DNA of 64,000 nt from Streptomyces sp. NBC_00341 (GTDB taxonomy: Bacteria; Actinomycetota; Actinomycetes; Streptomycetales; Streptomycetaceae): contig NZ_CP108002.1 of the NCBI RefSeq assembly GCF_041435055.1, forward strand, positions 7,006,001 through 7,070,000, written 5' to 3'. Of the stretch, positions 1 through 8,260 are shown piece by piece. The notes beneath the pieces were generated by a model. The model made no database searches. It was not told the DNA's origin and saw only the letters and a list, made by a program, of their open reading frames with translations. Each line of letters starts with the position of its first letter. Within the stretch, counting starts at the first letter, position 1. The position numbers were made by a program, and so were the translations under genes.

Positions 1-731
1 TCCGGGTCGACGCACGGGTCTGCCGCGAGCTGTGGCGCTACCAGATCAACGCCGCGCCCCTGGCGGTCATCCGGGCCGTGGACATGATCCTGGAGTCCGG
101 GCCGCCCTGCCTCTTCGTCGCCCTGCGCGACACCCGCGGTCCGCGGGAGACGGGTATGTCCGCGGCCCAACGGCTCAGCGAGTTGAAGGGGTCGTCCAAG
201 AACCGGGACACGGACGGCGTCACTCTGCGCGGCGCGCTCGGCTGCGAGCTGATGTGTCTCAATTTCCTGCACGCGCCGGACGATCCCGCCGATCTCGTCC
301 GGGAGGTCGGCGTTCTGGTGCCCCACAGCCACCGGAACGAGGTGCTGACGATGCTGGCGGGCGAGCCGTCGCCCGCGCGGACCGCCGGGGTGGTCGCCGC
401 TGCGCGCCGGCTCTGCGCCGCGCATCCGGCCCACCCCCTGGCCCCGGCACCCGGCTCCGCCCGGCCGGCGCGGGCCGACTCCGCCGGGGCCCTCGCCCGG
501 GTCGGCGAACTGGCCGCGGGGCAGGGCGGACTCGCGTTGTGGGACCGCATAGTGATCGCCGCGCACCTGGTCGAGGGGCTGCCGTCCGAGGGCACGGCCC
601 TGATCGGACCCCCTCCCGGCACCCGCCTGAACCATCCCCGGGCCACCGGGCCCACGCAGGGCGCGACCACCCCCGCGGGCACACGGTCCGCCCGTGTCCC
701 CGCGCCCGCCGCCGTCGCCCTGGACCACTGA
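1..731 (+). CDS. nucleoside-diphosphate-kinase-like protein, 5' truncated by window edge
   Basis: The reading frame is open from base 3 of the window, so the N-terminus lies outside. The visible part shows the back half of an NDK-like fold: a GPP-C-L-F-V-A-L strand, an A-A-Q-R-L helix before LKGSS, then VTLRGALG and NFLHAPDDPADLVRE. In true NDKs the equivalent segment is N-x-x-H-G-S-D with the phosphorylated His; here the His is retained (NFLHAPDD) but the surroundings differ. About 100 residues of Ala/Pro/Gly-rich tail follow, unusual for a 135-150 aa NDK. It ends 52 bases before the phosphoesterase start and is probably in the same operon. The family call is a judgement by eye; it may be a non-catalytic or peptide-modifying relative rather than a housekeeping NDK. 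Confidence 0.6.
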   Translation, partial: RVDARVCRELWRYQINAAPLAVIRAVDMILESGPPCLFVALRDTRGPRETGMSAAQRLSELKGSSKNRDTDGVTLRGALGCELMCLNFLHAPDDPADLVREVGVLVPHSHRNEVLTMLAGEPSPARTAGVVAAARRLCAAHPAHPLAPAPGSARPARADSAGALARVGELAAGQGGLALWDRIVIAAHLVEGLPSEGTALIGPPPGTRLNHPRATGPTQGATTPAGTRSARVPAPAAVALDH

Positions 732-783
732 CCACCGACCGCTCCGCCCCGCACCAAGCATCGCAATGAAAGGCCCGCCCCCG

Positions 784-1605
784 ATGGACGACTCCACGAC
801 GGAAGACGTCACCCTGCATGGTCCGGCGAGCTGGGAAGGACCGGTGCGCCGGCACGGGCCGGTGGCCCGGGTCGCCGTGCTCTCCGACATCCACGCGAAC
901 ATCCCCGCGTTCGAAGCCGTGCTCGCCGAGCCCGACGTCGCGGCGGCCGATCTCATCGTCCTCTGCGGTGACCTGACCTGGGGCCCGCAGCCGCAGGAGA
1001 CGTACGAGCGGATCCTCGCGCTGGGGGAGCGAGCCCTGTGCGTGCGGGGCAACGCCGACCGGTACGCCGCCGAGATCGGCACCGGCGCCCGCGCGGCCGA
1101 CACACCCCGCCAGTCGTGGATCGCCGACCGGCACTCGCCCGAGGCCATCGGCTTCCTCACCCGGGTGCCCTTCGGAGTCGTGGTCGAGGTCGACGGGCTC
1201 GGCCCGGTGCACTTCTGCCACGGCTCACCGCGCAGCGACCACGAACTGGTCACGCCGGGCACACCGCCCGAGCGGTTCGCCCGACTGTCCGCCACCCTCG
1301 ACGCGCGGGTCCTGGTCACCGGCCACTCGCACCTCCAGTTCGACCGGACGGTGGCCGGACTGCGCAGCGTCAACCCGGGAAGCGTCGGGCTGCCCTACCA
1401 CGCGGCCGAGCCGGGCACCGCGTACTGGGCGCTGCTGGGCCCCGACGTCCGCCTCAGGACCACGCGCTACGACGTCTCGGACGCCGTCGACCGCGCCTAC
1501 CGCGCGGCGGACCCCGACGCCGAGCGCTACGCAGGCACCCTCACGAATCCTCCCGTACCGGAGAAGATTGTCGAGGAGGCGGAATCCCTGGTCTTCGTCA
1601 ACTGA
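784..1605 (+). CDS. calcineurin-like metallophosphoesterase (YfcE/MPP type)
   Basis: Cytosolic two-metal phosphoesterase of 273 aa. The full motif set is visible: SDIHAN at 34-39, GD at 62-63, GNAD at 89-92, HGSP at 146-149 and GHSH at 180-183, the arrangement of small YfcE/MJ0936-type phosphodiesterases. The ATG at 784 is preferred because AAAGG lies about 10 bases upstream; an in-frame ATG at 766 would add six residues. It sits between the NDK-like gene and the 53-aa peptide gene, all on the plus strand, so it probably acts on a phosphorylated or nucleotidylated intermediate of this cluster. The substrate cannot be read from sequence. Confidence 0.85.
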   Translation: MDDSTTEDVTLHGPASWEGPVRRHGPVARVAVLSDIHANIPAFEAVLAEPDVAAADLIVLCGDLTWGPQPQETYERILALGERALCVRGNADRYAAEIGTGARAADTPRQSWIADRHSPEAIGFLTRVPFGVVVEVDGLGPVHFCHGSPRSDHELVTPGTPPERFARLSATLDARVLVTGHSHLQFDRTVAGLRSVNPGSVGLPYHAAEPGTAYWALLGPDVRLRTTRYDVSDAVDRAYRAADPDAERYAGTLTNPPVPEKIVEEAESLVFVN

Positions 1606-1780
1606 CCGGCTTTCGCCAACTGGCTGGATCATCAACGTTATTGAAAACAGGCGTAGTTGAGAGGTCCACTCGGCCGTTCCGGCGTTGACAGGCCAACTCG
1701 CCGTGTGTTGACCTGTTCGCGCACAAGTCGAAAGTTGTTTGGCCTTTTCTCTCGCGCTATCCAGCAAGCAGGAGGAATCC

Positions 1781-1942
1781 ATGCAGACAGCTCCACTCCC
1801 CACTCCGAAGACGACCACCACGTCGACGCCCGCGCCGGTGATGCTGCTGCCGCGTCTCGTTGAGCGCATGATCACGGACCGTCAGGCCGTGCACGTCGCC
1901 AAGTTCCGCACCACCTGCACCGACTGCGTGCCGAACTTCTGA
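1781..1942 (+). CDS. small Cys-X2-Cys-tailed peptide: candidate RiPP precursor or peptide scaffold
   Basis: A 53-residue ORF preceded by the strongest ribosome binding site of the cluster (GCAGGAGGAATCC ending directly at the ATG). Residues 1-19 are Pro/Thr-rich, 20-42 form a probable amphipathic helix (MLLPRLVERMITDRQAVHV), and the C-terminus is F-R-T-T-C-T-D-C-V-P-N-F with Cys46 and Cys49. No signal peptide, DNA-binding motif or domain is apparent. Size, leader-like helix, Cys-containing tail and position inside a run of modification enzymes suggest a precursor (tail = core) or a scaffold on which a residue is built. A 175-base gap with TTGACA at 1685-1690 precedes it and may hold its own promoter. 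It matches no RiPP precursor family I know; a small zinc-binding accessory protein is the alternative. Confidence 0.7.
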   Translation: MQTAPLPTPKTTTTSTPAPVMLLPRLVERMITDRQAVHVAKFRTTCTDCVPNF

Positions 1943-1992
1943 GCACGGCGTCGCGCGTCGGCGGACGTACGACAGCGTCCGCCGACCTGCGC

Positions 1993-3066
1993 GTGGTGCC
2001 CGAAGTCGTCGAACGGTGTCTGAGCACAGCGCCCCGCGGACTGTGCGTCCTGGCGGTCGACGGCCTGTCGTACGCCGTCGCCGAACCGGCGCTCTCCCAC
2101 GCGCGGACACGCCCCCTGCGCTCCACGTTCCCCAGCACCTCGACCACCGCCTGGCTGACCGCGGTCACCGGCGCCGCTCCCTCCCGGCACGGCGCCCTCG
2201 GCATGGTCTATCGGGCACCGGACGCCGACTGCGTCACCCACCTCGTCACGGGCGGGACCTACGCCTTCGGCCCCGCGACGCCGCCCAAGAACCCGTTGCT
2301 GCACGGCGGCCCCACACTCTTCGACCGTGCCGCCGCGGCGGGCCGCACAGCCCTCGTGGTCGGCGCCGAACTCGAACGGCTGACGGGGGAGTGGGTGGAG
2401 GCGCTGCTCCACGGCGCCCGGATCGTCCCGTCGTCGGCCACGGAACTCGGCACCGATCCCGTCGCGGTCGTCGAACGGACGGTCAGCGAGGTCGAGGCCG
2501 TCCTCGCGGACCCCCACGACGTACCACCCCTGATATGGGCCTACGTGAACCTCGACGACCACATCCACCTCAGCGGTTACGACGACCGCCTGCACGCCTC
2601 CCTGCGGCTGCTCGACACGGCGGCCAGCCGCTGGGCCGACGCCGGATGGAGCGTCCTCGCACATGCCGACCACGGCCAGGTTCCCGCCGCACCGAAGGCC
2701 GAACTCCTGGACGCATGGGCCAGGTTGGACGCACCCGCGCACTGCCGGATGCCCGGCGGCGGCGCCGGCCGGGTCCGCTGGCTCTACCCCCGGCCCGGCC
2801 ACGAGCAGGAACTCGCGGACGTCCTGAGCGACGCGCTTGGCGACCACGCGCTCGTCCTGACCCCCGACGCCCTGGCCGAACGCGGCCTGCTCGCCGCCAC
2901 CCCCGTCGTCCGCGAACGGATCGGCGCGGTGGTCGCCCTCGCGACCTCCGCGGCGTTCCCCGTGCCCGACCCCTCCGTCGCGTGGGAGCACGGATCCCTC
3001 AGCGACGACGAGATGCTCGTCCCCCTCGCGGCCTGGAACGCGCCCCGCGCGGCCCAGGACGCATAG
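1993..3066 (+). CDS. alkaline-phosphatase-superfamily nucleotide pyrophosphatase/phosphodiesterase
   Basis: A 357-aa protein of the type I phosphodiesterase/nucleotide pyrophosphatase family (PF01663-like). Metal-binding Asp23 lies in AVDGLSY. The nucleophile segment FPSTSTTAW (46-54) leads into VTG-AAPSRHG, the family pattern FPTxT...TGxxPxxHG. The second metal half is D188-D189-H190-x-H192 and H224-A-D-H-G. No signal peptide is seen, so it should act in the cytosol. The GTG at 1993 (another at 1996) is 50 bases after the peptide gene; no ATG fits the conserved start. It could cleave a nucleotide-peptide linkage or pyrophosphate, pairing functionally with the ATP-using enzyme immediately downstream; this is inference. 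Confidence 0.8.
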   Translation: MVPEVVERCLSTAPRGLCVLAVDGLSYAVAEPALSHARTRPLRSTFPSTSTTAWLTAVTGAAPSRHGALGMVYRAPDADCVTHLVTGGTYAFGPATPPKNPLLHGGPTLFDRAAAAGRTALVVGAELERLTGEWVEALLHGARIVPSSATELGTDPVAVVERTVSEVEAVLADPHDVPPLIWAYVNLDDHIHLSGYDDRLHASLRLLDTAASRWADAGWSVLAHADHGQVPAAPKAELLDAWARLDAPAHCRMPGGGAGRVRWLYPRPGHEQELADVLSDALGDHALVLTPDALAERGLLAATPVVRERIGAVVALATSAAFPVPDPSVAWEHGSLSDDEMLVPLAAWNAPRAAQDA

Positions 3067-3097
3067 CCCCCTCATCCCCAGACGAACAGGAGAGACC

Positions 3098-4318
3098 GTG
3101 AGCACGGTCGTGTTCCGCAACAAGACCGGCGGTTCGGAGAACCTCTACGCAGAACCGGGCCAGAACCTCCTCGACGTCCTGCGCCTGCACGGCATCCCGG
3201 CCAACGCCGTGCTCACCTACCGCGACGGGGCCGTGGTTCCCGAGTCGATGGTCGTCGTCGGGGCGGACGATGTCATCGAGGTACGCCAGGTACGCCACTA
3301 CGACCTCGACGTGCTCCGCAAGCCCAAGGAGCACGTCTACGCCGCGCCCGACCCCGTGTACTCCAAGTCCGTGCTCTTCGACCACGGCGGGACCCTCGAA
3401 CGCCGCACCGAGCAGCTCACCGCCGAGACCTTCGTGACCTACGTCGAGGAGACCTTCGTCCAGAGCATCACCTCCGGCGGCACCATGCGCGCCGGGGACC
3501 GAGCCGTCATCGGACTGTCGGGCGGCCGGGACAGCGTCGCCTACCTCAAGCTCCTCGAACGCACCCGGGGCCGCTGGCCCGAGATGGACATGACCGCGGT
3601 CACCATCACCGGACTGCCCGACTGGGACGAGCCCGCGACGTTCCGGATCGCGCTGGACGCCTGCCAGAGCCTCGGCCTGGAGCACACGATCGTGACCGCC
3701 GACGACGTGACCGAACTGTTCAAGCTGCGCGAGCCGTTCGTCGACCTGATGAACAAGGTCGTGGCCGGCCAGCACCGCAACATGAACATGGTGATCGGCC
3801 ACCAGGTGCTGCGCCGCATGCTGGAACGGGAGGCCGGGCGGGCAGGCGCCTCGGTCGTCGCGTTCGGCTTCAACGCCGACGACCTGGTCGCCAGCATGGT
3901 CACCTGGTTCACCACCGGCTACCGGATGGGCGGCATCCCCGTACGCGAACTGGGCGACCTGCGCTACGTCTTCCCGCTCTACCGCATCACCAAGAAGGAA
4001 CTGACCCTCTACCTCGAACTCGTCGCCCCGGAACTCAACCGCCAGGGCGCCCCGGGCCGCTTCACCACCGGCTCGGACGAACGCTCCCTCGCCTACGCGA
4101 TGGCCGACCACCTCTACGACCAGTGGCCGGGCATCGACTACTACCTCTTCAACGCCTTCGAGAACGTCCAGCGCAGCCTGCTGCCGGTGGTCGACGACGT
4201 GTGCCGGGTCTGCGAGGGCCGCTACCTCCTCATGGAGGGCGTGCCCAACCCCGCCGGACTGTGCGACGTGTGCGGCTTCCTCCAGCGGCAGGAGGCGTTG
4301 CGGGCGGACGCGGTATGA
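3098..4318 (+). CDS. PP-loop (N-type ATP pyrophosphatase) enzyme with N-terminal beta-grasp domain and C-terminal zinc ribbon
   Basis: A 406-aa enzyme starting at GTG with AGGAGA five bases upstream. Residues 3-70 resemble a ThiS/ubiquitin-like beta-grasp fold but lack a terminal Gly-Gly. SGGRDS at 141-146 is the PP-loop that binds ATP and yields AMP plus PPi. GFNADD at 257-262 corresponds to GHNxDD of TtuA/TilS relatives, with Phe replacing His. Four cysteines at 369, 372, 389 and 392 form a zinc ribbon. The only other Cys is 189, so the Fe-S-binding catalytic cysteines of TtuA-type tRNA thiolases appear to be missing. An adenylating ligase, amidating or sulfur-transfer role on the 53-aa peptide is possible. 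Its stop overlaps the next gene's ATG. Confidence 0.8.
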   Translation: MSTVVFRNKTGGSENLYAEPGQNLLDVLRLHGIPANAVLTYRDGAVVPESMVVVGADDVIEVRQVRHYDLDVLRKPKEHVYAAPDPVYSKSVLFDHGGTLERRTEQLTAETFVTYVEETFVQSITSGGTMRAGDRAVIGLSGGRDSVAYLKLLERTRGRWPEMDMTAVTITGLPDWDEPATFRIALDACQSLGLEHTIVTADDVTELFKLREPFVDLMNKVVAGQHRNMNMVIGHQVLRRMLEREAGRAGASVVAFGFNADDLVASMVTWFTTGYRMGGIPVRELGDLRYVFPLYRITKKELTLYLELVAPELNRQGAPGRFTTGSDERSLAYAMADHLYDQWPGIDYYLFNAFENVQRSLLPVVDDVCRVCEGRYLLMEGVPNPAGLCDVCGFLQRQEALRADAV

Positions 4319-6252
4319 CGGGCGGCGCGGGCGGTGGTACGGACCGCCGCCCCTGGTACCAGGACTTCTTCGGCGAGGAGTTCTGGGCGGTGGCGGCCCA
4401 CGAGTACACCGCCGAGCGCAACGCGGCGGAGGCCGACTACCTGGCCGGCGTCCTCGACGCCTCGGCCCCCGGCCGCCGCGTCCTGGACCTCGGCTGCGGC
4501 ACAGGGCGGCACGCGGTGGCACTGGCCGGGCGCGGATTCCACGTCACGGGTGCCGACGTCGGCGTGTGGGCGCTGCGCCAGGCGGCGGCGTCGGCAGCCG
4601 CGGCCGGCGTGGACGTGGAATGGCTGCGGCTCGACCTCCTGCGTGAACTCATATGGCCCGTGCGCGAGTTCGACGCGATCATCTGCGTGCAGTCCTTCGG
4701 CTGGGGCAGCGACACGCAGCAACTGCGGCTGCTCCGGGAGGCGCGCCGGGCGCTCGTCCCCGGCGGGGTCCTCCTGCTCGACCACTCCAACGTCCTGACG
4801 ATCGCGGGTAACTACGTACCCGAGGCGACCTTCGAGACCGACGGGCTGCGGGCCGTCTTCCGCCGCGACTACCGCGTGGAGCACGGCCGCAGCCGGGGCT
4901 CGATCGAGGTCCGCCGAGGCGACGCGAAGCCGGTCGTCGTCCACGACGACGTACGGCTCTACCAGCCCGCCGAGGTACGGGACCTGCTGACCCGCGCCGG
5001 ATTCCGGGTCGAGCGCGCCGACGCCGATTTCACCGCCGGCCGGGAAGTCCAACTGACCACCCGGTACGTGCAGTTCGTGGCCCGCAACCCGGATGCCGAG
5101 GAGCACCGCACCGCGATCGCGACGTGGGAACGGCCCGCCGCCGGGGATTCGGCGAGGGGCGCGGCAACGGGACCGGTGGAGGTGGCGGGGTCCGGCGGTC
5201 CGGTGGGCTTGGCCGGTCAAGACGGTCTGGTGGACCTGCGGTGGTCGCCGGACGAGATCGACTTCGTACGGTCCGCGGTCGACCGGGCCTTCGAGTCGGT
5301 CACGGTCACCGCCGACGCGGCACGCGCCTACCACGTGACCGACCCCTACGCCGCGGTGCGGGCCGCGCCGGTGCTGTCCGAGCACTTCGGCCTGGAGCTT
5401 CCCCCCGACACGGTGACGGCCGGCACCGGTGCCACCGGCCTGCTGCACGGCTGCGCGGCACTGGCACAGCCGGGCCCCGTGCTGCACCTGCGCGGCGGCC
5501 ACCCCGACCTGCCGAGGTGGGCGGCACGCTCGGGCAGCGAGGCGATCGCGACGCGCATGGAGGACCTGGCCGACGCCCTCGACCGGCACGCCCCCTCGGT
5601 ACTCGTGCTCGACCGCCCGACTATCACTGGGGACCTGCGCGGCAGGGGAGAGCTGGACGACATCGTCCGCACCGCCCGCGCCCACGGCACCACGGTGGTC
5701 CTCGACGAGGCATACGCCGTCTACGCCGGGCCGGGCGCCAGCTGCGTCCCCGCGGTCGCCGAGCACGACAACCTGATCGTGCTGCGGAGCATGTCCAAGG
5801 GCTACTGCTGCGGCGGACTCAGGGTCGGGTTCGCCGTGGCCGCGCCCGCGCTGACCCGGCGGTTGCGTGCGGTGGTGCCGCCGCTGGGCGCGAACGCCTT
5901 CGGCCTGGCCGTCTCCCTGGCTCTGCTGGCCCAGGGCGACGTCTTCACCGCGCTGCGGGCCCGGATCGCCGGGGTGAAGCCGCGGACGGCGGCACTGCTG
6001 CGCGGGGCGGGACTCGCGGTGACCGAGGGGGCGGACTGCCTGCCCTGGGTGACCGTCCCGGGGGACGACCGGACGGATGCCCTGCTCGAAAAGCTCGGGC
6101 TGCGGGTCAAGGAGGTGGAAGGGCCTGGGACGTGGGACCCGGGAGTGCGGGCCGGGGGCCGCGACACGCTCTTCAAGATGGCCGTTCCGCTGTCGGACGC
6201 CCGCCTGACCGCCTTCCACGCGGCCTTAGGCGAGGGCGGACAGCGTGAGTGA
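4315..6252 (+). CDS. SAM-dependent methyltransferase - PLP aminotransferase fusion
   Basis: A 645-aa two-domain protein. Residues 1-270 are a class I methyltransferase with motif I VLDLGCGTG at 56-64 and the post-motif VPGGVLLLDHSN. After a Gly/Ala-rich linker (about 275-305), the second half is a fold-type I class I/II aminotransferase of the HisC-like kind: D464 in DEAYA (pyridine nitrogen) and K495 in SMSKGYCCGGLRVG (Schiff base). It starts at ATGA overlapping the PP-loop stop and ends overlapping the GTG of the peptidase. Fusing methylation to transamination suggests both act on the same amino-acid-like intermediate. The aminotransferase half could instead be a decarboxylase or lyase; substrate unknown. 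Confidence 0.85.
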   Translation: MTGGAGGGTDRRPWYQDFFGEEFWAVAAHEYTAERNAAEADYLAGVLDASAPGRRVLDLGCGTGRHAVALAGRGFHVTGADVGVWALRQAAASAAAAGVDVEWLRLDLLRELIWPVREFDAIICVQSFGWGSDTQQLRLLREARRALVPGGVLLLDHSNVLTIAGNYVPEATFETDGLRAVFRRDYRVEHGRSRGSIEVRRGDAKPVVVHDDVRLYQPAEVRDLLTRAGFRVERADADFTAGREVQLTTRYVQFVARNPDAEEHRTAIATWERPAAGDSARGAATGPVEVAGSGGPVGLAGQDGLVDLRWSPDEIDFVRSAVDRAFESVTVTADAARAYHVTDPYAAVRAAPVLSEHFGLELPPDTVTAGTGATGLLHGCAALAQPGPVLHLRGGHPDLPRWAARSGSEAIATRMEDLADALDRHAPSVLVLDRPTITGDLRGRGELDDIVRTARAHGTTVVLDEAYAVYAGPGASCVPAVAEHDNLIVLRSMSKGYCCGGLRVGFAVAAPALTRRLRAVVPPLGANAFGLAVSLALLAQGDVFTALRARIAGVKPRTAALLRGAGLAVTEGADCLPWVTVPGDDRTDALLEKLGLRVKEVEGPGTWDPGVRAGGRDTLFKMAVPLSDARLTAFHAALGEGGQRE

Positions 6253-8260
6253 CAGCGGCCTGAGCGCCCCGAACGGCCCAGGTGTGCTGAGCGGCCCAAG
6301 TGGCTTGAGCGGCCTGGTCGGTGGCGTTTTCCAGGACATCGACGCCGACGAGGCGATGGGCTGGGTTGCCCGGCTGGCCGAATGGGATCGGTACCAGGGA
6401 TCGGCGGGGATCGCCCGGGCCGCCGACTTCGTCGCGGGCGAGGCCGAACGCGTGGGACTCACCGACGTCGAGGTACTGAACCTGCCCGCGGACGGCAGGA
6501 CGACGTGGTGGACCTACACGGCGCCCCACTCATGGACTCCGCGCGCAGCCCACCTCTCGCTCAACGGCTGCCCTGCGCTGGTCAGTTACCCCGCACAGTC
6601 CTCTTCCCTCGCGGCGGGCTCGGCGGCGGTGGACGGCGAGGCGCCGCTCGCGGTATCCGGGGAGCCCGGCTGGCCGCCGGGCGCACTGGTCCTCGTCCCC
6701 TCGGCGGCCGATCTCGGCCCCGGACTGTTCGGCCGGATGGAGGCCGAGAAGGCGGCCGGGTTCTGCGTGATGACCCGCCCCGACCTGGACGACGCGGGGC
6801 GCGTCGAACTGCCCGGCGAAACCCCGCTGTTCGGCTTCAGCGTGACCCCGGGACAACTCGACGAGCTGCTGCGCGCGCACCGGCGCGGAGAGCGGGCCCG
6901 CGTGGTCGTCGACGTCGACGACCGCCCGCGCCGGATGCCCGTGGTGGTCGCCCGTACCCCGTCGGGAGCGGCGGACGAGGGGGACGCGTGCCTGCTCGGC
7001 GCCCACCTGTGCCACCCGGCGCCCGGGGCCAACGACAACGCCTCGGGTGTCGCCGCCGCTCTGGCGGCCGGACGTGTCCTGGCGGGACGGCGACTGCGCC
7101 GACCCGTCCGCTTCGTGTGGGCACCGGAGTTCGTGGGACTCGCCGCCTACGTCCACCAGGCGGTCGTGGAGGGCGTGCGGCCACTGCCCGCCATGGCGGT
7201 CAACCTCGACATGGTGGGCGAGGACCAGCGCCGCTGCGGCGGCCCGCTGATCGTCGAGTACAGCCCTGAGTACCTTCCGCACTACGCCAACGCCCTGGTC
7301 GAGGCCTGCGTACGGGCCCTTCCGCCCGCCGCGCGCTCCTACAGCGGTGCCGTCGGCTGCGACACCTGGGCCTGGCGCACCACACCGTTCGTCGGCGCCT
7401 CCGACCACGCGATCCTCGCGGACCGGGCGATCGGCTGCCCGGCCGTCCAACTCGGCCACTGGCCCGACCGGTTCAATCACTCCGGCGCCGACACGCTCGA
7501 CAAGGTCGACCCCGGAGAGCTGCGCAGATCCGCGGCGATCGCGGCGTCCGCGGCGGCCGTCGCGGCGACCGCCGACGGACCGGACGCGGACCGCATGGCC
7601 CGGCTCCTCACCCAGTGGACCGCCCGGCGGATGTCCGCCTGCCTCCCCTCCGCCGACGGACCGCCCCCCGGACCGCCGGGCGCCGACGGGCCACCGTCCG
7701 AAGAGCTTGCCGTCGCCCGGCTCACACGGCGGTGGCACTACGGCCGTGACGCCCTGAGCACCCTGCGCCCGCTCGGCGCGAGCCCGGGCGTCCTCGACCG
7801 GCAGGCGGACGTCCTCGTCGGGCTGCACCGCACCCTGTCGTCCGCCTGGGACGAGGCCCCCGCGGACCGTCGGCCGCACCACCACCAGCGGGGCCCGACC
7901 CTGCGCAGGCACTGGCCGGGTCCCTTCAACCTCCGGGCGCTGACGGGAGCCATGACGGACAAGGACCGCCGGTGGTTTCTGGGAGAGCTGACGGCGGACC
8001 GAGGCGGCTGCTACGCCGCCGCGATGGCGCTGGCGCAGAGCGTCGACGGCAGCGCCGACGCCGCGGCCGTCATCCGCGTCGCCGAACTGGACTCGGGAAT
8101 CCGCCCGGCGACTGCCGACTTCGGGGAGCGGTTCTTGGCGGCGATGGCCGCGGCGGGCTGGATCGAGGAGACCGCCGCGGCGGGCGCCGCACCCGCCCCC
8201 GGGACGGACGACGTGACGCCCGGCCGGGCGGGAGCGGTGCACGAAGGAGGCAGGACATGA
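6245..8260 (+). CDS. M28-type zinc metallopeptidase (DUF4910-like) with C-terminal extension
   Basis: A 671-aa protein starting at a GTG that overlaps the upstream stop by eight bases. The co-catalytic di-zinc site of clan MH peptidases is visible: H254-x2-H257 in HLCHP, D264 in GANDNASG, E295 in APEFVG, D322 in NLDMVGED and H412 in FNHSGADT. An N-terminal region (about 1-245) resembles the inserted PA-like domain of aminopeptidases and a further 200 residues follow the catalytic core. No signal peptide, so cytosolic. M28 enzymes are exopeptidases, so this one could trim the 53-aa peptide or release a residue attached to it. Its stop is within the ATGA start of the next gene. Confidence 0.82.
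   Translation: MSDSGLSAPNGPGVLSGPSGLSGLVGGVFQDIDADEAMGWVARLAEWDRYQGSAGIARAADFVAGEAERVGLTDVEVLNLPADGRTTWWTYTAPHSWTPRAAHLSLNGCPALVSYPAQSSSLAAGSAAVDGEAPLAVSGEPGWPPGALVLVPSAADLGPGLFGRMEAEKAAGFCVMTRPDLDDAGRVELPGETPLFGFSVTPGQLDELLRAHRRGERARVVVDVDDRPRRMPVVVARTPSGAADEGDACLLGAHLCHPAPGANDNASGVAAALAAGRVLAGRRLRRPVRFVWAPEFVGLAAYVHQAVVEGVRPLPAMAVNLDMVGEDQRRCGGPLIVEYSPEYLPHYANALVEACVRALPPAARSYSGAVGCDTWAWRTTPFVGASDHAILADRAIGCPAVQLGHWPDRFNHSGADTLDKVDPGELRRSAAIAASAAAVAATADGPDADRMARLLTQWTARRMSACLPSADGPPPGPPGADGPPSEELAVARLTRRWHYGRDALSTLRPLGASPGVLDRQADVLVGLHRTLSSAWDEAPADRRPHHHQRGPTLRRHWPGPFNLRALTGAMTDKDRRWFLGELTADRGGCYAAAMALAQSVDGSADAAAVIRVAELDSGIRPATADFGERFLAAMAAAGWIEETAAAGAAPAPGTDDVTPGRAGAVHEGGRT

Noticed and set aside
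259..1221. 320-aa minus-strand ORF overlapping the NDK-like and phosphoesterase genes
   Set aside because: Composition is that of a shadow frame; both plus-strand genes have clear motifs.
1781..1942. LysW-type amino-group carrier protein
   Set aside because: LysW proteins have several zinc-binding cysteines and an acidic C-terminus ending in Glu; this peptide has two Cys and ends V-P-N-F. No LysX-type ligase is present.
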